From Allobosea sp. 117 (GTDB lineage: Bacteria; Pseudomonadota; Alphaproteobacteria; Rhizobiales; Xanthobacteraceae), in the NCBI RefSeq assembly GCF_000702305.1, contig NZ_JNLC01000010.1:496001-560000 (forward strand): 64,000 nt of DNA, written 5' to 3'. The position numbers and the translations under genes are program-made. Positions 56,655 to 64,000 of this stretch are shown here, piece by piece. The notes beneath the pieces are model-generated. The model saw only the letters and a list, made by a program, of their open reading frames with translations, was not told the origin of the DNA and did not search any database. Numbering within the stretch: the stretch's first letter is position 1; every line of letters begins with the position of its first letter.

Positions 56655-57767
56655 TCACCGCGGGAAGGGCCAAACCGGCGGCATGCCGACCTGCCCGCGA
56701 TGGCGGATGAGGTGGTCGGCGAGCACGCAGGCGACCATGGCCTCGCCGACCGGCACGGCGCGGATGCCGACGCAGGGGTCGTGCCGGCCCTTGGTGACGA
56801 TCTCGGCATCCTCGCCGAAGCGCGTCACGGTGCGGCGCGGATTGAGGATGGAGGAGGTCGGCTTCACCGCAAAGCGCGCCACCACCGGCTGCCCGGTCGA
56901 GATGCCGCCGAGGATGCCGCCGGCATGGTTGGCGAGGAAGATCGGCCGCCCGTCATTGCCCATGCGCATCTCGTCGGCATTGTCCTCGCCGGTGAGCTGC
57001 GCCGCATGGAAGCCCTCGCCGATCTCGACGCCCTTCACCGCGTTGATGCTCATCAGCGCGCTCGCGAGGTCGGCGTCGAGCTTGCCGTAGATCGGTGCGC
57101 CGAGACCCGGCGGCACGCCCTCGGCCACCACCTCGATCACCGCGCCGACCGAGGAGCCGGATTTACGGATGCCGTCGAGATAGTTCGCCATCCTTTCTGC
57201 AGCCTGTGCGTCCGGGCAGAAGAAGGGGTTGCGGCCGATCTCCTCCCAGTCCCAGCGCGCGCGGTCGATCTCGATCTCGCCCATCCCGACCAGCGCCCCG
57301 CGCACGGTGACGCCGGGCAGCACCTTAAGGGCGAGCGCGCCCGCCGCGACCCGTACCGCCGTCTCGCGCGCCGAGGAGCGCCCGCCGCCGCGATAATCGC
57401 GGATGCCGTATTTCACGTCATAGGCATAGTCGGCATGGCCGGGCCGGTAGCTCGCGGCAATTTCCGAGTAGTCCTTGGACCGCTGGTCGACATTCTCGAT
57501 CAGCAGCGCGATCGGTGTGCCGGTGGTGACGAGGCTGTCGCCGTCCCCCGGCAGGGTGCCGGAGAGTACCTTGACCTCGTCCGGCTCGCGCCGCTGCGTG
57601 GTGAAGCGCGACTGGCCGGGCCGGCGCCGGTCGAGCGCGTCCTGAATGTCGGCCAGCGTGAAGACGATGCCGGGCGGGCACCCGTCGATCACCCCGCCGA
57701 TCGCAGGCCCATGGCTCTCGCCGAAGGTCGTGACCCGGAACATATGGCCGAAGGTATTGAACGACAT
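56655..57767 (-). CDS. aroC: chorismate synthase
   Basis: 370 aa. Family blocks: [20 protein letters not shown] with the start ATG 57767, the FMN/EPSP-binding [40 protein letters not shown], and [20 protein letters not shown]. Makes chorismate in the last step of the shikimate pathway. It lies 95 bases upstream of ribB on the same strand, so both may be co-transcribed from its promoter. Confidence 0.96.
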   Translation of the reverse strand: MSFNTFGHMFRVTTFGESHGPAIGGVIDGCPPGIVFTLADIQDALDRRRPGQSRFTTQRREPDEVKVLSGTLPGDGDSLVTTGTPIALLIENVDQRSKDYSEIAASYRPGHADYAYDVKYGIRDYRGGGRSSARETAVRVAAGALALKVLPGVTVRGALVGMGEIEIDRARWDWEEIGRNPFFCPDAQAAERMANYLDGIRKSGSSVGAVIEVVAEGVPPGLGAPIYGKLDADLASALMSINAVKGVEIGEGFHAAQLTGEDNADEMRMGNDGRPIFLANHAGGILGGISTGQPVVARFAVKPTSSILNPRRTVTRFGEDAEIVTKGRHDPCVGIRAVPVGEAMVACVLADHLIRHRGQVGMPPVWPFPR

Positions 57768-57970
57768 GGCTAATCCGGGCAGCGCGCGAGGCGGGGCAGG
57801 TTGAGTTCAACCGCTTCTAGAAGCCTTGGATGCAGGCGTCAAACGCGGGCAAAGGCGCGCCGCCTGACGCTTTCTTTATCCCCTGCATTCCATGGTATCG
57901 CACAGACCGCATCGCCATTCGGCGCCGGCATGCTACACGTGACGGACTTGAGGCTGCTTTGCGACCCTAG

Positions 57971-59284
57971 ATGCCACTGTTTGAAATCGCTGTCGTCATC
58001 CTGCTCGTTCTTGTGAACGGCGTTCTTGCCATGGCCGAGCTTTCGGTCGTCTCGTCCCGCCCCGCCCGCCTGCGCTCGCGCGCCGAACACGGGTCGCGGG
58101 GCGCCCGCGCCGCCCTTAGCCTCGCGGCCGATCCGGGCCGCTTCCTCTCGACCGTGCAGATCGGCATCACGCTCATCGGCATTCTAGCCGGTGCTTTCTC
58201 TGGCGCCACGCTCGGCGAGATGCTTGGCCAATGGCTGCAGACGCAAGGCCTGTCGCCGGGCGTCGCCAGCGGCGTCGGCTATTTCGTCGTCGTCGCCATC
58301 ATCACCTACATCTCGCTCATCATCGGCGAGCTGATCCCCAAGCGGCTCGCCTTGCAGAGCCCGGAGAAGCTCGCCTCGATGGTCGCCCCCGCCATGGTGG
58401 TGCTCTCGCGGGTGGCCGCTCCGGCGGTGTGGTTGCTCGACGCCTCGACGCGCCTCGTGCTGCGCCTGCTCGGCGACCAAAGCGCATCGGAGCAGAACAA
58501 CGTCACCGACGAGGAGATCCGCGCCATCGTCGCCGAGGCCGAGACGGCCGGCGTCATCGATCCAGACGAGCGTCGGATGATCGCCGGCGTCATGCGCCTC
58601 GCCGACCGTCCGGTGCGGGCGGTGATGACGCCGCGCACCGATGTCGACTGGATCGACCTCACCGACGACCCGGACGTGGTGCGCCAGACCATCCGCGAGA
58701 CCAAGCACACCCGCATGCCGGCCTGCGAGGGCACGCCCGAGGAGGCCACCGGCGTGATCGACATCCGCGACCTGCTGGAGGCCTATCTCGACGGCAAGAC
58801 GCCGGATCCGCGCCAGTTCGTGAAGCCGGCGGCGGTGCTGGTCGAGACCGCCGGCGCGCTCGACGCCATGAAGGTGCTGCGCCATGCCGAGAGCCCGCTG
58901 GCGCTGGTGGTGGATGAATACGGCTCGATGGTGGGCGTGCTCACCCCCGCCGACCTGCTCGACGCCATCGCCGGCACGGTGATGTTGGACGAGGCCGGCC
59001 GCGCCGGCCCGCATGTCGTCGAGCGCTCGGACGGTACCTATCTGGTGGCGGGCGCGACGCCGGTCGACGAGCTCGCCGAGCTGCTCGCCTTCCGCGTGCC
59101 GGACGATGCCGGCTTCCACACCGCCGCCGGCTTCGCGCTGAACGAGTTCAAGGCGCTGCCGCAGGAAGGCGCGGCCTTTGAGACGCACGGCTGGCGCTTC
59201 GAGGTGGTCGACATGGATGGCCGGCGCATCGACAAGCTGCTGGTCACCCGCGCGGTCGGCCCGCGTCGGCGCGCCGTCACCTGA
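57971..59284 (+). CDS. CNNM/CorC (hemolysin-family) membrane protein
   Basis: 437 aa. N-terminal DUF21 transmembrane domain with GIAxAGAFSGATLG-type helices (FLSTVQIGITLIGILAGAFS), two CBS domains in the middle (VMTPRTDVDWIDLTDDPDVV; VVDEYGSMVGVLTPADLLDA) and a C-terminal CorC_HlyC (transporter-associated) domain (FHTAAGFALNEFKALPQEGA). Members transport or sense magnesium or cobalt; hemolysin is a historical name. Its end overlaps the convergent tadC gene by 8 bases. Confidence 0.9.
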   Translation: MPLFEIAVVILLVLVNGVLAMAELSVVSSRPARLRSRAEHGSRGARAALSLAADPGRFLSTVQIGITLIGILAGAFSGATLGEMLGQWLQTQGLSPGVASGVGYFVVVAIITYISLIIGELIPKRLALQSPEKLASMVAPAMVVLSRVAAPAVWLLDASTRLVLRLLGDQSASEQNNVTDEEIRAIVAEAETAGVIDPDERRMIAGVMRLADRPVRAVMTPRTDVDWIDLTDDPDVVRQTIRETKHTRMPACEGTPEEATGVIDIRDLLEAYLDGKTPDPRQFVKPAAVLVETAGALDAMKVLRHAESPLALVVDEYGSMVGVLTPADLLDAIAGTVMLDEAGRAGPHVVERSDGTYLVAGATPVDELAELLAFRVPDDAGFHTAAGFALNEFKALPQEGAAFETHGWRFEVVDMDGRRIDKLLVTRAVGPRRRAVT

Positions 59285-60254
59285 TCGCCATCACCTTGAT
59301 GGCGGCCGGGCCGAGGATGACGACGAACAGCACCGGCAGGAAGAACAGGATCATCGGCACGGTGAGCTGCGGCGGCAGCGCCGCGGCCTTCTTCTCGGCC
59401 GCCGTCATGCGCAGATCGCGATTCTCCTGCGCCAGCACGCGCAGCGTCTGGCCGAGCGGCGTGCCGTAGCGCTCCGCCTGGATCAGTGCCGTGCTCACCG
59501 CCTTGACGCCGTCGAGGTCGACGCGGGTGGCGAGGTTCTCATAGGCCTGCCGGCGGTCCTGCAGGAAGGACAGCTCGGCGGTGGCCAGCGTCAGCTCCTC
59601 GGCGAGGTCGATCGACTGGGCGCCGATCTCCTGGCTGACGCGCTTGAAGGCGGTCTCGATCGACATGCCCGATTCCACGCAGATCAGCATGAGGTCGAGC
59701 GCGTCGGGAAAGGCGCGGCGGATCGAGTTCTGACGCTTCTGGATCTTGTTCGAGAGAAACAGGTCCGGCAGCTTCAGGCCGATATAGGTCGCCACCAGCA
59801 CCATGCCGACGCGCGCGATGGCCGGATAGTGCGGCGGCGCGATCACGAACAGGTAGAGCGCCGAGAGTACGAACAGGGTGATCGGCAGCACCATGCGGAA
59901 GAACAGATAGACCACATAGGGGCTCTGGCCGCGATAGCCGGCGCGGATCAGCTTGAGCCGCACCGTGTCCTCGCCGAGCCATTTGCGCAGGTTGAGCTGC
60001 TCGACCGCCCGCTGCATATAGGCCTTCGGCGCGCGGCGGAGCTCGATCTTGTCGGAGCCGCGGGCCATGCGCTCGCGCTCGCGCTGGCGGATCCGGTCGC
60101 GCTCCAGAGCCACGTGGCGCATCCGCCGGCCCAGCGTGTCGCTGGCCAGATAGGGCATGGCGAGCGTGATGACGGTGGCCACCGTCGCGATCACCGTGAA
60201 CAGCGTCGCCAGGAACTGCACGTCCTGCACTTTGCGGATGATGAAGTCGAGCAT
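59277..60254 (-). CDS. tadC: TadC-type pilus platform protein
   Basis: 325 aa, T2SSF (GspF) domain with several membrane helices (FFRMVLPITLFVLSALYLFV; VPMILFFLPVLFVVILGPAA) and the family block MLICVESGMSIETAFKRVSQ, TERAERYGTPLG-like LIQAERYGTPLGQTLRVLAQ. Forms the inner-membrane platform of the Tad pilus with TadB. The downstream tadD is not present in the usual position; instead the CNNM gene is convergent. Confidence 0.9.
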   Translation of the reverse strand: MLDFIIRKVQDVQFLATLFTVIATVATVITLAMPYLASDTLGRRMRHVALERDRIRQRERERMARGSDKIELRRAPKAYMQRAVEQLNLRKWLGEDTVRLKLIRAGYRGQSPYVVYLFFRMVLPITLFVLSALYLFVIAPPHYPAIARVGMVLVATYIGLKLPDLFLSNKIQKRQNSIRRAFPDALDLMLICVESGMSIETAFKRVSQEIGAQSIDLAEELTLATAELSFLQDRRQAYENLATRVDLDGVKAVSTALIQAERYGTPLGQTLRVLAQENRDLRMTAAEKKAAALPPQLTVPMILFFLPVLFVVILGPAAIKVMAIR

Positions 60255-60264
60255 GGCGGCGCCT

Positions 60265-61245
60265 TCAGAAGTCGAAATTGATCATCTTGCGCATCACCAT
60301 GATGCCGCAGAACATCCACACGGCGGAGCCGGCGAGCATCACGCGGCCGAGCGGCTCGGTCCACAGCAGGGCGATGTAGCTCGGGGTCGAGAGATAGACG
60401 AGCAGCATCACGATGATCGGCAGCGAGCCGATGATCGCGGCCGAGGCCTTCGCCTCCATGCTGACCGCGCGGATCTTCTCGCGCATCTTGCGCCGGTCGC
60501 GCAGCACCCGGGAGAGGTTGCCGAGCGCCTCGGCGAGGTTGCCGCCCGCCTTCGACTGGATCGACACCACGATGCCGAAGAAGCTGGTCTCGGCGAGCGG
60601 CACGCGCTCGAACAGCTTCACGCAGGCGTCGGCGAGCGGGATGCCGAGCGCCTGCGTCTCCACGATGCGGCGGAACTCGGAACGGACTGGCTCCTGTGAC
60701 TCGCTGGCGATGATGCGGATGCAGTCGCCAAGCGGCAGGCCGGACTTCACGCCGCGCACCACCACGTCGATGGCGTTCGGGAATTCCTGCAGGAACTGGT
60801 ATTCGCGCTTCTTCTTCAGATGGCCGAGCATCCAGCGCGGCAGTCCGAAGCCGGCGGAGAAGGCAAGCGGCCCAGCGATGTAGATCGGCCAGCCGAGGAC
60901 CACGCCGACGAGCAACACGCCGAGCCCGAGCAGAACGCTGACGACGATGAAGCGCGTCTTGCTCCATTCCAGACCAGCCTGGCCGATCCGCACCTGCAGC
61001 GGCGGACGGTTGGCGTTGGCGCGTCGCGCCTCGAGTTCCTTGAGCGATTCCTCGACCTGTTGGCGGCGCGTGACCGAGGGGTCGACCGCGCCGCGCTTGG
61101 TCCGGCGCACCGCGCCGTCGGCGAAGGCGACCTCCTGCTTGCGCTGCTCGGCGGCGCGCTCGCCGGAGAGCAGGGGGAAGATGAACACATAGGCGACGCC
61201 GCCGGCGGCGAGCATCGTCAGCAGGGGAATCCACAGCGCGTCCAT
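60265..61245 (-). CDS. tadB: TadB-type pilus platform protein
   Basis: 326 aa from ATG 61245 behind GAGGCC. An N-terminal helix (PLLTMLAAGGVAYVFIFPLL), a cytoplasmic linker, and the T2SSF domain (FPNAIDVVVRGVKSGLPLGD, SIQSKAGGNLAEALGNLSRV), plus three more membrane helices. Partner of TadC in the Tad inner-membrane platform. Ten bases upstream of tadC. Confidence 0.92.
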   Translation of the reverse strand: MDALWIPLLTMLAAGGVAYVFIFPLLSGERAAEQRKQEVAFADGAVRRTKRGAVDPSVTRRQQVEESLKELEARRANANRPPLQVRIGQAGLEWSKTRFIVVSVLLGLGVLLVGVVLGWPIYIAGPLAFSAGFGLPRWMLGHLKKKREYQFLQEFPNAIDVVVRGVKSGLPLGDCIRIIASESQEPVRSEFRRIVETQALGIPLADACVKLFERVPLAETSFFGIVVSIQSKAGGNLAEALGNLSRVLRDRRKMREKIRAVSMEAKASAAIIGSLPIIVMLLVYLSTPSYIALLWTEPLGRVMLAGSAVWMFCGIMVMRKMINFDF

Positions 61246-61252
61246 CGCGGCC

Positions 61253-62734
61253 TCATGCTCGTCCGCTGTCGGCAACCTCGGCGGCGTCGAGGGCACGGGC
61301 AAGCCGGGCATCCTCGCCGTAATATTTCGCGCGGTCCCAGAAGCGCGGCCGTCCGATGCCGGTCGACTTGTGGCGGCCGACAACGCGTCCGTTCGCGTCC
61401 TCGCCGAGGATTTCGTAGACGAACAGGTCCTGGGTGATGATCACGTCGCCTTCCATGCCCAGCACCTCGGTGATGTGGGTGATGCGGCGCGAGCCGTCGC
61501 GCAGGCGCGCGGCCTGCACGATGACGTCGATGGAGGACACGATCATCTCGCGCAGCGTGCGCGAGGGCAGCGAGAAGCCGCCCATGGTGATCATCGATTC
61601 GAGACGCGAGAGCGCCTCGCGCGGCGAGTTGGCGTGCAGCGTGCCCATCGAGCCGTCATGGCCGGTGTTCATCGCCTGCATCAGGTCGAAAGCCTCGGGT
61701 CCGCGCACCTCGCCGACGATGATCCGCTCGGGACGCATGCGCAGGCAGTTGCGCACGAGGTCGCGCATGGTCACCTGGCCCTCGCCCTCGAGGTTCGGCG
61801 GGCGGGTTTCCAGGCGCACCACATGCGGCTGCTGAAGTTGCAGCTCCGCCGCGTCCTCGCAGGTGATGATGCGCTCGTCGTCGTCGATGTAGCGGGTGAG
61901 GCAGTTCAGCAGCGTCGTCTTGCCGGAGCCGGTGCCTCCCGAGATCAGCGTGTTGACCCGGCAGCGGCCGATGATCTTCAACACCTCGGCGCCTTCCGGC
62001 GTGATCGAGCCGAAGCGCTCGAGCTGGTCGAGGGTCAGCTTGTCGCGCTTGAACTTGCGGATGGTGAGCGCGGGGCCGTCGATGGAGAGCGGCGGCGCGA
62101 TGACGTTGACGCGGGAGCCGTCCGGCAGGCGCGCGTCGCAGATCGGGCTCGATTCGTCGACCCGGCGACCGATCTGGCTGACGATGCGCTGGCAGATGTT
62201 GAGCAACTGCTGGTTGTCGCGGAAGCGGATGCCGCTGCGCTCGATCTTGCCCGCCACTTCGATGTAGATCGTCTCGGCGCCGTTCACCATGATGTCGGCG
62301 ATGTCGTCGCGCGCCAGCAGCGGCTCCAGCGGGCCGTAGCCGAGCACGTCGTTGCAGATGTCCTCGAGCAGTTCCTCCTGCTCGGAGATCGACATCACGA
62401 TGTTCTTGATCGCGATGATCTCGTTGATGATGTCGCGGATTTCCTCGCGCGCCGAGGCGGCGTCGAGCCGCGCGAGCTGCGACAGGTCGATTGCCTCGAT
62501 GAGGGCGCCGAAGATCTGGCTCTTGGTCTCGTAGAAGCTGTCGGAGCGCATGCGCGGCGGCGGCGCCACCGGCGCGCTCGGCATGGACGCCGGCATCACC
62601 CCCGCGGGCGGCGGGGGCAGGGTGACGACGGGCGGAGAGTCAGGAGCGCGCTCGCGCATCCCGCCCATAGCGAGCGAGCCCGATCCACCGCCTTCCGTTC
62701 CGGTCCTGCCGCGCTTGCCGAACATGCGTCCCAT
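61253..62734 (-). CDS. cpaF: CpaF/TadA pilus assembly ATPase
   Basis: 493 aa. N-terminal Pro/Gly-rich region (about residues 1-60), then the secretion ATPase domain with Walker [19 protein letters not shown], the Asp box, [20 protein letters not shown], and the His box. Powers assembly of the Tad/Flp pilus. The stop is seven bases from the tadB start, so the genes are tightly linked: cpaE-cpaF-tadB-tadC. Confidence 0.95.
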   Translation of the reverse strand: MGRMFGKRGRTGTEGGGSGSLAMGGMRERAPDSPPVVTLPPPPAGVMPASMPSAPVAPPPRMRSDSFYETKSQIFGALIEAIDLSQLARLDAASAREEIRDIINEIIAIKNIVMSISEQEELLEDICNDVLGYGPLEPLLARDDIADIMVNGAETIYIEVAGKIERSGIRFRDNQQLLNICQRIVSQIGRRVDESSPICDARLPDGSRVNVIAPPLSIDGPALTIRKFKRDKLTLDQLERFGSITPEGAEVLKIIGRCRVNTLISGGTGSGKTTLLNCLTRYIDDDERIITCEDAAELQLQQPHVVRLETRPPNLEGEGQVTMRDLVRNCLRMRPERIIVGEVRGPEAFDLMQAMNTGHDGSMGTLHANSPREALSRLESMITMGGFSLPSRTLREMIVSSIDVIVQAARLRDGSRRITHITEVLGMEGDVIITQDLFVYEILGEDANGRVVGRHKSTGIGRPRFWDRAKYYGEDARLARALDAAEVADSGRA

Positions 62735-62758
62735 CCGTTCCTGTTGCGTGGGCGCCGC

Positions 62759-64000
62759 TTATTTGCCGCGCAGCCTGGCGATCAGCGGGGCGATCATCGA
62801 GTTCGAGGCGCGCCTCGCCTCCGAGCGGCCGGTCGTGGCCTGCCCGATCGCGCGGAAGGCTTCCACCGCCTTGTGGGAGGCCGACACCTCGGCGATCATC
62901 TGGCCATTGTTCGACGCCGTGCCGAACAGCGCGGCGTCGAAGGGGATCACCGCCAGGGGCTCGCTGCCCAGCGCCTTGGCGAAATCCGCGCTGCGGATCT
63001 CGGGGCGCTTGGGCATGCCGACCTGGTTGAGCACGTAGCGCGGCAGCCGGTCGTTGGGCCGGGCGGCGCGCAGCGTGTCGAACAGGTTCTTGGCATTGCG
63101 CAGATTGGCGAGATCGGGCGCCGCCACGATCAGCACGTCATCCGCCGCCATCACCGACTGGCGCGCCCAACTGGTCCACAGATGCGGAACGTCGATGACG
63201 ATCATCGGCGTCGAGGCGCGCAGCACGTCCATCAGCGGCTCGAAAGCTTCCGGCGTCAGGTCGTAGCTGCGCTCCAGGGTGGCCGGCGCGGCGAGCAGGC
63301 TAAGGCGGTCGGCGCATTTCGAGAGCAGGCGGTCGACGAAGGCGACGTCGACGCGCTCCGGCGAGAGCAGGGCGTCGGCCGCGCCCTGCGGCGGGTCCTG
63401 GTTGAAGTCGAGGCCGGCGGTGCCGAAGGGCAGGTCGAAATCGGCGATCACCGTCTCGAGATCGAAGTGCCGCGCGATCGCGAAGGCGACGTTGTGCGCC
63501 ACCGTCGAGGCGCCGACGCCGCCCTTCGCCGCATAGACCGCGAGGGTGCGGCCGAGCGGCGCCGCGTCCGGGGCGCTGAACAGGCCCGACAGCGAGGCGA
63601 CAACATCGAGCGGCTCGACCGGCTCGATCAGATAGTCGGAGACGCCGCGCCGGATCAGCTCGCGATAGAGCATGATGTCGTTGAGCCGGCCGATCACCAC
63701 CACCTTGGTGCCGGCGTCGCAGTGCTCGGCGAGCGCTTCGAGACCGGCGAACAGCGCCTCGCGTGTCGGCGGGCTCTCGACGATGATCACGTTCGGCGTC
63801 GAGGCGTTGCGATAGGCCTCCTCGGCGGCGGCGAGGCCGCCCATCTGCAGCTTCATGTTGGCGCGCGCGAGCCGCCGGTCGGCGGCCGCCGCCTGCATGG
63901 CGCCGGCGAGGCCCGAGCTGTCGCAGAAGGCCTGGATCGACACGCGGGGCAGCGGCGGGACGTGAATCTCGCTGTTGACCTCGGACGCCCGCGCAGTGGC
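62759..64000 (-). CDS. cpaE: CpaE/TadZ pilus localisation ATPase, 5' end beyond window
   Basis: The frame continues in phase from GTG 63943 back to the edge (ASEVNSEIHVPPLPRVSIQA), so the true start is outside; at least 413 residues are seen. A receiver-like N-terminal domain lacks the phosphorylation Asp (VIIVESPPTREALFAG). It is followed by a ParA/MinD-like ATPase with deviant Walker A (AAKGGVGASTVAHN, with A in place of the catalytic Lys/Thr pattern) and VLNQVGMPKRPEIRSADFA. It positions the Tad machine at the cell pole. Confidence 0.9.
   Translation of the reverse strand, partial: ATARASEVNSEIHVPPLPRVSIQAFCDSSGLAGAMQAAAADRRLARANMKLQMGGLAAAEEAYRNASTPNVIIVESPPTREALFAGLEALAEHCDAGTKVVVIGRLNDIMLYRELIRRGVSDYLIEPVEPLDVVASLSGLFSAPDAAPLGRTLAVYAAKGGVGASTVAHNVAFAIARHFDLETVIADFDLPFGTAGLDFNQDPPQGAADALLSPERVDVAFVDRLLSKCADRLSLLAAPATLERSYDLTPEAFEPLMDVLRASTPMIVIDVPHLWTSWARQSVMAADDVLIVAAPDLANLRNAKNLFDTLRAARPNDRLPRYVLNQVGMPKRPEIRSADFAKALGSEPLAVIPFDAALFGTASNNGQMIAEVSASHKAVEAFRAIGQATTGRSEARRASNSMIAPLIARLRGK

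Overview
The window looks like a chromosomal segment of a high-GC alphaproteobacterium of the order Hyphomicrobiales, most likely Xanthobacteraceae (Ancylobacter/Starkeya/Xanthobacter-like; genus not provable here). The evidence is a CcrM-type GANTC methyltransferase, a split b/b' F0 ATP synthase operon, a Tad/Cpa pilus locus, a LexA box of the alphaproteobacterial type (GTTC-N7-GTTC), a Tat-dependent repeat protein of the TIGR03808 type, and an HDAC-like gene beside xseB. I found about 70 protein genes and no rRNA, tRNA, CRISPR array, prophage or IS element. Both edges cut genes: a PAS sensor protein on the left and CpaE on the right.

Layout. 0-2.6 kb: PAS protein, a 30-residue membrane peptide, ExoD-like protein, small proteins, DUF983. 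2.6-9.8 kb: MocR-type regulator, Tat-exported beta-helix protein, ChbG/HpnK deacetylase and a GtrB-GT39-GtrA glycosylation operon. 10-12.9 kb: an Hsp20-Lon heat-shock operon with a hairpin covering the hsp20 ribosome binding site. 13-15.5 kb: small proteins and gnd. 15.6-19.9 kb: SorC regulator with a SAF-domain oxidoreductase, an OhrR-like regulator, and a LysR regulator divergent from a quinone-detoxification-like pair (dioxygenase plus hydrolase, 20-21.7 kb). 21.8-24.8 kb: metalloprotease, moaB, two glycosyltransferases. 24.9-28.8 kb: radical SAM protein and VOC protein behind a LexA box, a membrane alpha/beta hydrolase, an ICMT-like protein. 28.8-33.4 kb: DUF1272, DUF1284, xseB, HDAC-like, Sua5, cell wall hydrolase. 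33.4-34 kb: a pile of dispersed repeats. 34-40.6 kb: F0 ATP synthase operon and smc. 40.8-47.4 kb: membrane methyltransferase, FUSC, ccrM, GST, CsbD, mutY, DUF721, dsbA. 47.7-54.2 kb: dxs, tlyA, DUF1097, an RNA methyltransferase, PNPOx-like. 54.2-59.3 kb: DUF1194, ribB, aroC, CNNM/CorC transporter. 59.3-64 kb: tadC, tadB, cpaF, cpaE.

The most interesting signals are regulatory. They are (1) a hairpin that pairs part of the hsp20 Shine-Dalgarno, a candidate RNA thermometer; (2) a ribB gene that begins with a helix-turn-helix domain, has lost the zinc cysteines of its GTP cyclohydrolase II half, and sits behind two palindromic operator-like boxes, suggesting an enzyme that represses its own gene; (3) a LexA box in front of a SplB-like radical SAM gene; (4) a ladder of five mini-hairpins between atpI and atpB; and (5) a long dispersed two-hairpin repeat whose copies carry GANTC methylation sites. 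Gene order also suggests that the xseB-to-smc block was moved from between dsbA and dxs.
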